A DNA stretch of 13,542 nt from JBOHHR01 sp050740975 (GTDB lineage Bacteria; Pseudomonadota; Gammaproteobacteria; JBOHHR01), in assembly GCA_050740975.1 (NCBI GenBank), contig JBOIEE010000298.1, positions 1 to 13,542 on the forward strand, in the 5' to 3' direction. The first letter of the stretch is position 1; each line of letters starts with the position of its first letter. A model generated the notes under the pieces. It saw only the letters and a list, made by a program, of their open reading frames with translations, searched no databases and had not been told where the DNA came from. Below, piece by piece: positions 1 through 7,503 of the stretch. A program made the translations under genes and the position numbers.

Positions 1-845
1 GCATCGTTCTCGTAATCATTCTGTGGGCGACGGTGTTGCTAAGCGTAATCATGGGGGGGCTGGTGCTGGCGATGCGAACCGAGATCCGGTTGGCCATGAC
101 GCAAAGCGCTCAGGTGAGGGCACGCGCGCTCGCCGAAGCGGGAATTAATCATGTTATTCTACGCTTGCTCCAAGCCGATCGGCGCCAGACGCCGCGGTTG
201 ACTCTGCGCACAAAGCAGTATCGTTTTAGCCCCGGGCAGGTGCGAGTTTACGTCGAGGATGAAGCTGGAAAAATCGACCTTAACCAAGCCGGCCCAGAGT
301 TGTTTGACGACTTACTGCTCTCCGTGGGTCTGCGCGATGAGCAGCGCGAGAGCTTGGTGGAGGCGATCTTAGATTTTCGAGATCCAGATAATCTTAACCG
401 GCTTAAGGGCTTGGAAGAAGAAGTCTATCGAGAGTCGGGTCTGGACTACGGTCCGAAAAACGCCCGTTTTGACACCGTTGAGGAGCTGCTGCAGACCCCG
501 GGCATGTCAACGAAGTTATTTAACAAACTGCGCAGAGGGATCACAGTGCACTCCGGGCTCAAGGAGGTAAACCTTATCTTAGCGCCGATGTCAGTGTTGA
601 AGGCCGTGCCGAACCAAGATCCGGAAAAGCTGCGCGAGCGCATGTTGCAAGAGCGTGAAACACCGGGTAGCGAACGCAGCGCCCTCAATCTCGACCCGAG
701 GTACGCAGGCACCGGGGGCGGGCGGGTGTTTTCCATTCGTGCCCAGGGGATCGTCGCGAACGCGCGCGCCTCTACCGTGGCCATTATTTCTCTGGATCGG
801 ATCCCGCAACGGCCTTACACCATTCTGGGGTGGACTTCGGGGTGA
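1..845 (+). CDS. gspK: Type II secretion minor pseudopilin GspK (5' end cut by window edge)
   Basis: GspK is the large minor pseudopilin that sits with GspI and GspJ at the tip of the T2SS pseudopilus in the inner membrane and periplasm. The first complete codon is at base 3 and the frame is open to the edge, so the true start and the prepilin peptidase site lie outside the window. The GTG at 33 is internal. What is visible starts inside the hydrophobic N-terminal helix (IVLVIILWATVLLS), followed by the RTE...LA...ARALAEAGI pattern typical of GspK. Further on come the GKIDLNQA segment, a conserved DFRDPDN motif (around bases 375-395) and a helix-hairpin-helix-like stretch (TVEELLQTPGMS), which fit the family's alpha-helical insertion domain. 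About 280 residues are present; GspK is usually around 300. It is followed 7 bases later by gspL. Confidence 0.93.
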   Translation, partial: IVLVIILWATVLLSVIMGGLVLAMRTEIRLAMTQSAQVRARALAEAGINHVILRLLQADRRQTPRLTLRTKQYRFSPGQVRVYVEDEAGKIDLNQAGPELFDDLLLSVGLRDEQRESLVEAILDFRDPDNLNRLKGLEEEVYRESGLDYGPKNARFDTVEELLQTPGMSTKLFNKLRRGITVHSGLKEVNLILAPMSVLKAVPNQDPEKLRERMLQERETPGSERSALNLDPRYAGTGGGRVFSIRAQGIVANARASTVAIISLDRIPQRPYTILGWTSG

Positions 846-852
846 GCGGCGG

Positions 853-1944
853 ATGGCCCTAGCTTCTGTTGCCTTACCGCTCAAGGGGTTTTTTCGCTGG
901 TGGCTGGACGGCTTGCGCGATGTCGTGCCGGAGAAAATACAAAAGCGATTCGAGCGCGAACGCGACACCATCTACGTTGGCTTTAGCCAAGGGGAGGCCG
1001 TGATCACACAAGCGTCTCCCGGCCAACAAACGCCCATTAATACCTTCCGCTTTGCTCTTGGAGAGCGCGCAAGCGCAGAACAGAAAGCGGCCCTTGCCTG
1101 GCTTTCACGGCATCGCGAAGCCGGGGCCCGTATCTTGATCCTACTCCCAGCCTCGGAATGTATCCGTAAATCGATCACCTTACCGCTGGCGGCGGAAGAA
1201 AATCTGCGCGAGGTCATCGGCTTCGAGATGGATCGCCTTACCCCGTTTCATCTCGAGGAGATCTACTTCGACTACCGCATCCTGGAACGGGATCCCGATG
1301 GACAGCGCTTGCGCTTAGAGCTATTTTTGTCCCCGCGGGCTCCAGTGGACGCTGTAACCCAGCGGCTCAACTCCTGGGGGTTCAAGGCCCAGGCTGTGGC
1401 ATTCGCCGATCCCGCAGAGCCTAGTCGCGTAACCCACGAGCTAACGTTACTGGCGGACGGCGACACGCGCTCTGCGGCCAATCGCGAGCTCTGGGTGCAA
1501 GCCGCGCTTATCGGGCTGCTACTGTTTGTCGCCTTCTTCCTCCCCCTATACCTCAATGGGGAAAAGTTAACCGCGTTGCAAGAGCAAATCGCGCAAGTGC
1601 GGAAGCAAGCTGGCGCAGCCACCCGCCTGCGCCAGCAGTTGGAGCAGCTAAGGAGCGGAGCCCAGTACGTGGTCGGGAAACGCAAAGACTTGCCCCTGAG
1701 GATCGCCACCTTGGATCAACTTGCGCGACTCATGCCCGATGATGCGTGGCTTAACCGCTTGCAAGTCGATGGGAACCAGATCACCATCCAAGGCGAAGCG
1801 GACAGGGCGACGACCTTGATCGAAAAGCTCGAATCCTCGCAGGATTTTGCCGGTGCACGATTCACTTCTCCGATCCGGCAGAACATTCGCACCAGCAAAG
1901 AACAGTACAACCTCTCCGCCGAGATCGTGGGGGAAAAAGGGTAA
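853..1944 (+). CDS. gspL: Type II secretion inner-membrane platform protein GspL (PilN-like C-terminus)
   Basis: GspL anchors the cytoplasmic ATPase GspE to the membrane and pairs with GspM. I chose ATG 853, seven bases after the gspK stop and preceded by a purine-rich GAGCGGCGG. The frame is open further upstream (to an ATG at 655), but that would overlap gspK by about 190 bases and add a low-complexity, non-family N-terminus. The product is 363 residues, close to Xanthomonas XpsL. It has a cytoplasmic part of about 210 residues with the LPLAAEENLREVIGFEMDRL segment (110-129) seen in this GspL/PilN group. One membrane helix follows at about 214-233 (ALIGLLLFVAFFLPLYL), then a Q/E/R-rich coiled coil at 235-270. 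A periplasmic PilN-like ferredoxin fold at about 285-360 includes MPDDAWLNRLQVDGNQITIQG. Its stop overlaps the gspM start by one base (TAATG). Confidence 0.9.
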   Translation: MALASVALPLKGFFRWWLDGLRDVVPEKIQKRFERERDTIYVGFSQGEAVITQASPGQQTPINTFRFALGERASAEQKAALAWLSRHREAGARILILLPASECIRKSITLPLAAEENLREVIGFEMDRLTPFHLEEIYFDYRILERDPDGQRLRLELFLSPRAPVDAVTQRLNSWGFKAQAVAFADPAEPSRVTHELTLLADGDTRSAANRELWVQAALIGLLLFVAFFLPLYLNGEKLTALQEQIAQVRKQAGAATRLRQQLEQLRSGAQYVVGKRKDLPLRIATLDQLARLMPDDAWLNRLQVDGNQITIQGEADRATTLIEKLESSQDFAGARFTSPIRQNIRTSKEQYNLSAEIVGEKG

Positions 1945-2552
1945 TGCGCTCGACCACAACGCTCCATCGAGTTCTCGCCCTCGGCTTGCTGTTCACCGTT
2001 CTGGCTTCGGTGTATGTTGGTTTTTTGCAGCCCTTAATCGATGCTTATCAATCCTCCACGGATCGATTGCAGCAGGCTCAGGCCCAACTCGTGAAGTTAA
2101 TCCAGATCGCGCAGGGTCGAAAGGCGATAGAAAGCCGGCTGGCGGAATTTCGCCGCAGTGACACCAGCGACCGCTACTATCTGAGTGGCCGTACCCCGAG
2201 CTTGGCGGCCGCTGGCCTGCAAAACCACCTAAAAGCGATCATAGAGGCCAGCGAGGGCCAGCTGATCACCTCCAGCGATCTGCCCAGTGCAAACGAGGAG
2301 AAGTTGACAAAAGTCGCAACTTCCCTGCGCTTAAAAGCCCAAACCGAAGGGTTGCGAGAAATCGTCTACGCGATCGAGACCCAGTTACCACTGGTATTCA
2401 TCGACAAGCTGTCGGTTCGGGGCTTGTCGTTTTACAGCCCCCGCGCAATCCCCAACGCGGAGCCGATGCTTGATATTCAATTGGATCTGTCCGGTTTTGG
2501 CCGTGTGGCAGAAGCCGCAAACGGCAAACGCGAACAGGGTGCCAGCTTATGA
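1944..2552 (+). CDS. gspM: Type II secretion protein GspM (GspMb-like)
   Basis: GspM is the partner of GspL in the inner-membrane assembly platform. The 202-residue product has a short cytoplasmic N-terminus, one membrane helix at about 8-28 (RVLALGLLFTVLASVYVGFL) and a coiled-coil-prone stretch at 37-70. A periplasmic ferredoxin-like domain follows at about 85-185. The late segment YAIETQLPLVFIDKLSVRG (142-160) is the kind of conserved block seen in the GspMb subfamily that includes Xanthomonas XpsM. The assignment rests on topology, that block and position between gspL and gspN; GspM proteins diverge strongly in sequence. The start overlaps the gspL stop and the stop overlaps the gspN start (ATGA), so translation is probably coupled. 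Confidence 0.87.
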   Translation: MRSTTTLHRVLALGLLFTVLASVYVGFLQPLIDAYQSSTDRLQQAQAQLVKLIQIAQGRKAIESRLAEFRRSDTSDRYYLSGRTPSLAAAGLQNHLKAIIEASEGQLITSSDLPSANEEKLTKVATSLRLKAQTEGLREIVYAIETQLPLVFIDKLSVRGLSFYSPRAIPNAEPMLDIQLDLSGFGRVAEAANGKREQGASL

Positions 2553-3229
2553 CACGGCGCAAGATAATGATTTACTTCGCCGCCTTGCTTGCGGTCGTAA
2601 TTGGGCTCGAAGTGTTCAGAAGCAGCTACGACAAGCCCATCGAGACAGGAAAGACTGGAGGGGGCGAAACGCCACTCAACGCGGTCGACCTGAGCATTGA
2701 GTTTCCCCCGGTTGATCGTTATTCTGAGTTCGTTGAACGGCCACTTTTTAGCAGCACGCGCAGAGCCTTCCAGTCGCAAGATAAGACCCCGCTGGACCCG
2801 AGCGGTGCGAGCACGGCTTTTAATTTTGATCTTGAGCTCTCCGGAGTTACCCTTTCCGCAACCCACAAGCTCGCTTTGATCAAGACCAAAAGAGATAATG
2901 CGCAACATCGGGTCGGCCAGGGTGAGGAATTTCGCGGATGGACACTGGAGGAGGTGCTTGCGGATAAAGTCGTGATGCACAATGGCGCCCAGACGCAGGA
3001 GCTGGCTTTGATTAGAAAAGGGGATCCCTTGGCGGCCAAGCGGAAAAAACTACAAAAACAAAGTAAAAAGCGCAAACAAGCGCGTTCCGCCCGAGCCCAG
3101 GCGGGGGATACGAGCGCGGAGAAGCCACCCCGTCGCGAAGCTCGGGAGGGGCAAAACAAAGCTGAGGAGAAGGAAAATCCTGAGCGCGATGAGCCCCCAG
3201 CAGAATCTGAGAGCGATGAGGAACAATAA
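2549..3229 (+). CDS. gspN: Type II secretion protein GspN/XpsN with GspC-like HR domain and charged tail
   Basis: In xps-type systems this protein is thought to take the place of GspC, linking the L/M platform to the secretin. The 226-residue product has a membrane helix at about 6-22 and a linker with the RPLF motif (residues 64-67, in FVERPLFSSTRR), common to GspC and GspN proteins. A GspC homology-region-like domain lies at about 94-156, with the pattern LSGV...LAL, then RVGQGEEFRGWTLEEV, then LADKVVMHNG. There is no PDZ domain. The C-terminal 65 residues look disordered: first strongly basic (about 164-184, rich in K and R), then mixed, then acidic (212-226, rich in E, D and S). The start overlaps the gspM stop by 4 bases. 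The family call is firm; the role of the tail is unknown. Confidence 0.82.
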   Translation: MTRRKIMIYFAALLAVVIGLEVFRSSYDKPIETGKTGGGETPLNAVDLSIEFPPVDRYSEFVERPLFSSTRRAFQSQDKTPLDPSGASTAFNFDLELSGVTLSATHKLALIKTKRDNAQHRVGQGEEFRGWTLEEVLADKVVMHNGAQTQELALIRKGDPLAAKRKKLQKQSKKRKQARSARAQAGDTSAEKPPRREAREGQNKAEEKENPERDEPPAESESDEEQ

Positions 3230-3231
3230 TA

Positions 3232-3260
3232 TATTCAGTCAGTTATACTCAGATTATAAT
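3232..3260 (+). promoter_or_regulatory. Candidate promoter in front of gspD
   Basis: The 72 bases between gspN and gspD are distinctly AT-rich at their 5' end. They contain a perfect TATAAT at 3255-3260. A poor -35 match, TATTCA (3232-3237, three of six consensus bases), lies 17 bases upstream. A second -10-like TATACT is at 3244-3249. Transcription from the main box would start near 3267, giving a leader of about 35 bases. This is a sequence-only call. AT-rich gaps give chance matches, so the promoter is plausible but unproven. Confidence 0.4.
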
Positions 3261-3301
3261 TGTTTTCGAGAATAACCCGGTGGGGTGGCAGCGGGTAAGA
3301 A

Positions 3302-5461
3302 ATGGGGAAATCACATAGCGAGTGGTTCATGAAATCGCGGATAGCGCTCTTGCTTTTAGGGGGGGGCTTCCTTCTTTCTGCCTGCGCTCAGCTCCCGCGA
3401 CCAGCACCTCCGTGGGCTTCGCCTTCAGCGCGCACTGGGGTAAGCCCGCAACCCCCATCTCGGGGGGTATCTTCGGAGATCGAGCTCGGACAAGCCGAGG
3501 AAGAAAAACGCAAACCAGACCTGCATCGCGGGCACGGGCAGTTTGTGAAATCTCCCGACTCGGTTCGCCGGCCACCAAGCCAGCGGGGGGAATACACGCT
3601 TAATTTTGAAGAGGCCGATCTACATGAGGTGGTCAAGGTCATTCTGGGTGATCTGCTGCACGAGAACTACGTGATCGATCCCGCTGTGGCGGGTACGGCC
3701 ACCATTCAAAGCAGTCACCCCCTGTCCAGGGAGGACCTGATCCCGACCCTCGAGTCCCTGCTCAAGATAAACGATGCGGTGCTGGTGGAGAGCGGAGGCC
3801 TGTTCAAGATCATTCCGGCGGAAAATGCCTTTCGTGAAAGTCTGCCTCCCTCGGTCGGGCAGCGCCCCGATCGGTTGCCGCTTGGTTTCCGCACCCAGGT
3901 GTTGCCGCTGCGCTACATCGGCGTCGATGAAGTGCAAAAACTGCTCGAACCGTTTTTAACCGAGGTGCTGATCCAGGCGGATAAACGCCGCAACCTGCTC
4001 ATCCTCGCGGGGCCGCAACGGCTGCTGGATAATATGATCGAAACCATAGAGGTTTTCGACGTGGACTGGCTGAAGGGTATGTCCTTGGGATTAATTCCCT
4101 TGGAATACGTGGATGCCAAGACAGTGGTCAGCGAGCTGGAAGAGGTGTTTGGGGGGAAAGATGAAAGTACCCTCGGCGGAATGGCGCGCTTTATTCCCAT
4201 CGAACGCCTGAATTCGGTTCTGATCGTGACTTCCCAGGCTAAATACTTAGATGAGATCAGCGGCTGGTTGGAACGTCTGGACCGTTCGGACGGTAAAGCC
4301 GGTCAACGGCTGTATGTCTACTACGTACAAAACGGTAAGGCTTCAGATCTGGCCGCAACGTTAAACGGCGTATTCGGCACCGGGCCTGGCCAGGGGGCGT
4401 TTCCCGGCGCGGAAGTAGCCCCGGGGCTGGAACCGGCCACGATCGAGTCCGAGGAACCCCAGGAGGGCCAAAGGCGTGGCACGGCCGCCGAACAGCAGCC
4501 CGCGAGCGCCAGCGAGCTTACCCTGCCGAGCGGCAGCACGGTGCGCATTATCCCCGATGTGGTCAATAACGCCTTAGTGGTGTTCTCCTCCGCGGCCGAC
4601 TATAAGATGATCGAGTCCGCCCTGAAGAAGCTCGACATCATACCGCTGCAGGTCTTGATCGAGGCGACGATTTACGAAGTCACCTTAGCCGACGATCTGC
4701 GGTTCGGGGTGGAATGGTTTTTCCGAAATACCGTAGGCGGCAGTGGTAGAGCTAGCGGAACCCTTGATTTCACGGATATAGCGAGTACACTTGGCCCACC
4801 GTTAGGCCTTGCGGCTTCCAGCGGATTTTCTTACCTGATCTCCAGCGCCGGCCAAGTACGCGCGGTGCTCAACATGCTGGCCTCGCAGAGCAAGGCCAAT
4901 GTGCTGTCCGCCCCCGCGCTCATGGTGTTGGATAATCAGACCGCCACCATCACCGTGGCCGACGAAGTCCCCGTGCCGACCAGCCAGCGAGTCCCTGTGC
5001 AAGTTGCGGGGACTATCGCGGATACCATCAATGAGATTCAGTTTAAAGACGCGGGCGTGATCCTAGAGGTCACCCCTAGAGTAAACGCCAGCGGCCTGGT
5101 CACTTTAGAGATCTCCCAGGAGGTCTCACAGGCGATCACGACCACGACTTCTACTATCAACGCCCCCAGCTTCCGCAAGCGCCAGGTCGAAAGCACTGTG
5201 GCAGTAGACTCCGGCAATACCATCGTGCTCGGTGGGCTGATTCAAGATACGCGTTCCGATACCGACAGCGGAGTACCTGTCCTGTACAAAATACCCGTCA
5301 TCGGCAAGCTCTTCGGGAACTTCACAAACGAATTCGACCGCACCGAGATACTGGTATTGATCACCCCCCGCGCGGTTAGGAACGAGGAGGAATCGCTGCG
5401 AGTAACGGAGGAATTCAAGCGCAAGTTACAACAGCTCGCGCCGCCCAGAGCAGTGCGCTAG
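3302..5461 (+). CDS. gspD: Type II secretion secretin GspD, lipoprotein form
   Basis: GspD forms the multimeric outer-membrane channel through which folded proteins leave the cell. The 719-residue product begins with a lipoprotein signal, lipobox LSAC with Cys28 and Ala29 after it, which predicts outer-membrane sorting. A start at ATG 3329 (residue 10) would give a tidier signal peptide, MKSRIALLLLG..., and is a real alternative. A proline-rich linker (30-95) leads to N0 (about 97-172), N1 (about 200-255), N2 (about 262-327) and N3 (about 337-448). N3 holds a Gly/Glu/Gln-rich insert at about 358-412. The C-terminal secretin barrel (450-690) has VPVPTSQ, VTPRVNASGLVTLEISQEVS, the GNTIVLGGLIQD block and VPVLYKIPVIGKLFG before TEILVLITPR. 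The position after gspN matches the xps order. No separate pilotin gene is visible, and a lipidated secretin may pilot itself, as described for HxcQ. Confidence 0.96.
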   Translation: MGKSHSEWFMKSRIALLLLGGGFLLSACAQLPRPAPPWASPSARTGVSPQPPSRGVSSEIELGQAEEEKRKPDLHRGHGQFVKSPDSVRRPPSQRGEYTLNFEEADLHEVVKVILGDLLHENYVIDPAVAGTATIQSSHPLSREDLIPTLESLLKINDAVLVESGGLFKIIPAENAFRESLPPSVGQRPDRLPLGFRTQVLPLRYIGVDEVQKLLEPFLTEVLIQADKRRNLLILAGPQRLLDNMIETIEVFDVDWLKGMSLGLIPLEYVDAKTVVSELEEVFGGKDESTLGGMARFIPIERLNSVLIVTSQAKYLDEISGWLERLDRSDGKAGQRLYVYYVQNGKASDLAATLNGVFGTGPGQGAFPGAEVAPGLEPATIESEEPQEGQRRGTAAEQQPASASELTLPSGSTVRIIPDVVNNALVVFSSAADYKMIESALKKLDIIPLQVLIEATIYEVTLADDLRFGVEWFFRNTVGGSGRASGTLDFTDIASTLGPPLGLAASSGFSYLISSAGQVRAVLNMLASQSKANVLSAPALMVLDNQTATITVADEVPVPTSQRVPVQVAGTIADTINEIQFKDAGVILEVTPRVNASGLVTLEISQEVSQAITTTTSTINAPSFRKRQVESTVAVDSGNTIVLGGLIQDTRSDTDSGVPVLYKIPVIGKLFGNFTNEFDRTEILVLITPRAVRNEEESLRVTEEFKRKLQQLAPPRAVR

Positions 5462-5545
5462 CTGTCAGAGCTGACCGAGGAAGTTTCCGGGTGAGAGCAG
5501 CGCCCGTGGCGGTGGTGGATCGCCTTTCGAACTCATGCAGGTGGG

Positions 5546-5580
5546 GCGATTTCCGCTAGGGGCGGCAAATTCGCTATGAT
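5546..5580 (+). promoter_or_regulatory. Imperfect hairpin abutting a -10-like box upstream of purB
   Basis: The 149-base gap between gspD and purB contains an inverted repeat. GCGATTTCCGC (5546-5556) pairs with 5562-5574 across a 5-base loop, giving 11 base pairs with two single-base bulges in the right arm. TATGAT (5575-5580) follows directly and matches five of six bases of the -10 consensus. No good -35 is seen at 16-18 bases spacing; that position would fall inside the hairpin. No T-tract follows, so this is not a standard intrinsic terminator. A promoter with an overlapping operator is one reading; chance is another. Confidence 0.35.
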
Positions 5581-5610
5581 CGGCGCTAACACACTCCCAG
5601 ACACCGTGCT

Positions 5611-6978
5611 ATGGAACTCTCACCGATAACGGCCCTGTCGCCTATAGACGGACGCTATGCCGAGAAGACCGCTGCCCTGCGCGAGTTATTCAGCGAATAC
5701 GGTTTGATGCGCTATCGGATCCTGGTCGAAGTGCGTTGGCTGCAGATGCTGGCTACGCATCTACCCGATGCAAGCTTTCCTCGCCCCAGCGCTCACGGGA
5801 CCGCGGTTCTGGATGCAATCGTCTCCAACTTCGATATCAGATCTGCGTTAAGGATCAAAGAACTGGAGCGTACCACCAACCACGACGTAAAAGCGGTGGA
5901 GTATTTTCTAAGGGAGAAAATCGCGCCTGATCCCGATCTGGCACCGATGATGGAGCTCATCCATTTCGGTTGCACTTCGGACGATATCAACAATCTCGCG
6001 TATGGGCTGATGCTGCAGGACGCGCGCACCCGGGTCTTGCTACCGAAGATGGATGATTTGAGCGAAGCTGTCACCGGGTTGGCGCACCGCTATGCCGGGC
6101 TGGCGATGCTTGCGCGCACCCACGGTCAACCCGCCTCTCCAACCACGCTGGGTAAAGAGCTGGCGAATTTCGCGCACCGCCTGAGAAGGCAACGCCAGCA
6201 GCTCGCCCAATGCGTCATCCTGGGCAAGCTCAACGGGGCGGTTGGCAATTACAACGCTCATTTGGCCGCATTCCCAGACTGTGATTGGGTGGCGCTGGCA
6301 GAGCAATTCGTCGCTGGCCTAGGGCTGGCCTGGAATCCCTACACCACTCAGATCGAGCCCCATGACTCTATGGCCGAGCTGTTTGGCACCATCATGCGGT
6401 TCAACACCATCCTGATCGATTTCTGCCGCGATATTTGGGGGTACATCGCCTGGGGCTATTTCCGCCAAAAAACCGTCGCCACGGAGGTTGGCTCCTCCAC
6501 CATGCCGCACAAGGTTAACCCCATCGATTTTGAGAACGCGGAGGGCAATCTCGGGATCGCGAACGCCTTGCTGGACCACTTGGCGCTCAAGCTTCCGATA
6601 TCGCGTTGGCAGCGCGATCTTACGGATTCTACCGTGTTGCGCAATGTGGGTGTGGCGCTGGCGCATAGCCTCATAGCCTATGTTTCCTGTTTAAACGGCC
6701 TAGAAAGACTGGAGGCCGAGCCCGAGCGCCTGGCCCGGGACTTGGAGCAGGCGTGGGAGGTGCTGGCGGAACCCATTCAAACGGTGATGCGGCGTTACGG
6801 AGTCCCGGATGCCTATCAGCGGTTGAAGGAGCTAACCCGCGGCCAGCCTATCTCGGAAGCACAGATCCGGGCTTTTGTGCAAGCCTTGGAGATCCCCGTG
6901 GAAGCCAAAAAGCAGCTGCTCGAATTGACCCCCGCCCTTTATACCGGAAACGCGCAAGCAATGGCGGAGGACATATAA
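5611..6978 (+). CDS. purB: Adenylosuccinate lyase
   Basis: PurB acts twice in purine synthesis, splitting fumarate from SAICAR to give AICAR and from adenylosuccinate to give AMP. The 455-residue product has nearly the same length as the E. coli enzyme and aligns with it from the first residues (MELSPITALSPIDGRY). Catalytic landmarks fall at the E. coli numbers: His171 in RTHGQ, and Ser295 in the mobile signature loop GSSTMPHKVNP. TTNHDVKAVEYF, CTSDDINN, NPYTTQIEPHDSMAELF and SRWQRDLTDSTVLRN are also present. It is a homotetrameric cytosolic enzyme of the fumarase/aspartase superfamily. ATG 5611 is supported by the N-terminal match, though no strong ribosome binding site is visible. The next gene starts six bases after the stop, suggesting co-transcription. 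Confidence 0.98.
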   Translation: MELSPITALSPIDGRYAEKTAALRELFSEYGLMRYRILVEVRWLQMLATHLPDASFPRPSAHGTAVLDAIVSNFDIRSALRIKELERTTNHDVKAVEYFLREKIAPDPDLAPMMELIHFGCTSDDINNLAYGLMLQDARTRVLLPKMDDLSEAVTGLAHRYAGLAMLARTHGQPASPTTLGKELANFAHRLRRQRQQLAQCVILGKLNGAVGNYNAHLAAFPDCDWVALAEQFVAGLGLAWNPYTTQIEPHDSMAELFGTIMRFNTILIDFCRDIWGYIAWGYFRQKTVATEVGSSTMPHKVNPIDFENAEGNLGIANALLDHLALKLPISRWQRDLTDSTVLRNVGVALAHSLIAYVSCLNGLERLEAEPERLARDLEQAWEVLAEPIQTVMRRYGVPDAYQRLKELTRGQPISEAQIRAFVQALEIPVEAKKQLLELTPALYTGNAQAMAEDI

Positions 6979-6984
6979 TTCCGG

Positions 6985-7503
6985 ATGACCATGAACGAAT
7001 TTGAGCATTGCGTATTGGGGGAGACCGCGGAGTCGTTTCGCGTTGAGAGCAGCGAGGAGTTGCGCCGGGTTTCGCTGCGCATGGTTCAGCAGTGCAAGCA
7101 GCAGCTCGACCTGGTCAGCCGCTACCTCGACCCCGCCGTTTACGATACCGCAGAGTTTCAGGATGCGCTTATGGATCTGGCGCTACGTAGCCGCCATACG
7201 CAGATCCGAATCGTGGTCCTGGATCCGCAACCGATGGTCAGTGAGGGGCATAGGGTCTTGGACCTGGCCCAATGCCTGAGCAGCTTGGTTCATTTGCGGG
7301 TACCGGGCGAGGAGCACCGGCAATTCAATGAGGCGTTTCTGGTCGCGGATCGCACGGGGGTGATCTATCGCAAGCTCTCGGACCGTTTTGAGGGCACGGT
7401 AAATTTTGACGATAGGTCCGAGGCCTTAGAGTTACAGCGGCGCTTCGAAGAGATCTGGGACAAGGCTCTGCCCGATCCCAATTTTCGCCGTCTTGGCCTT
7501 TGA
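6985..7503 (+). CDS. DUF7931-like protein, possible degenerate PLD fold
   Basis: This 172-residue soluble protein has no signal peptide or membrane segment. I recognise it only tentatively as DUF7931-like; in several gammaproteobacteria such domains follow a GNAT acetyltransferase domain, which is absent here. The layout resembles half of a phospholipase-D fold. An N-terminal helix leads to LDLVSRYLDPAVYD (41-54), a strand IRIVVLDP (74-81), and GHRVLDLAQCLSSLVHLRV (88-106). Then comes H111-x-x-F...F-L-V-A-D122, spaced like a PLD HxK...D motif but without the lysine, and finally GTVNFDDRSEALELQRRFEEIW. The missing lysine argues against PLD catalysis. It starts six bases after purB and overlaps or touches purL, so it probably shares their transcript. 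ATG 6991 is an alternative start. Function unknown. Confidence 0.72.
   Translation: MTMNEFEHCVLGETAESFRVESSEELRRVSLRMVQQCKQQLDLVSRYLDPAVYDTAEFQDALMDLALRSRHTQIRIVVLDPQPMVSEGHRVLDLAQCLSSLVHLRVPGEEHRQFNEAFLVADRTGVIYRKLSDRFEGTVNFDDRSEALELQRRFEEIWDKALPDPNFRRLGL

Noticed and set aside
655..852. Upstream extension of gspL to ATG 655
   Set aside because: It would overlap gspK by about 190 bases and adds an Ala/Pro/Arg-rich stretch unlike any GspL N-terminus; ATG 853 sits right after the gspK stop.
5463..5476. Short inverted repeat just after gspD (GTCAG-AG-CTGAC) as a terminator
   Set aside because: The stem is only 5 bp with a 2-base loop and no T-tract follows.
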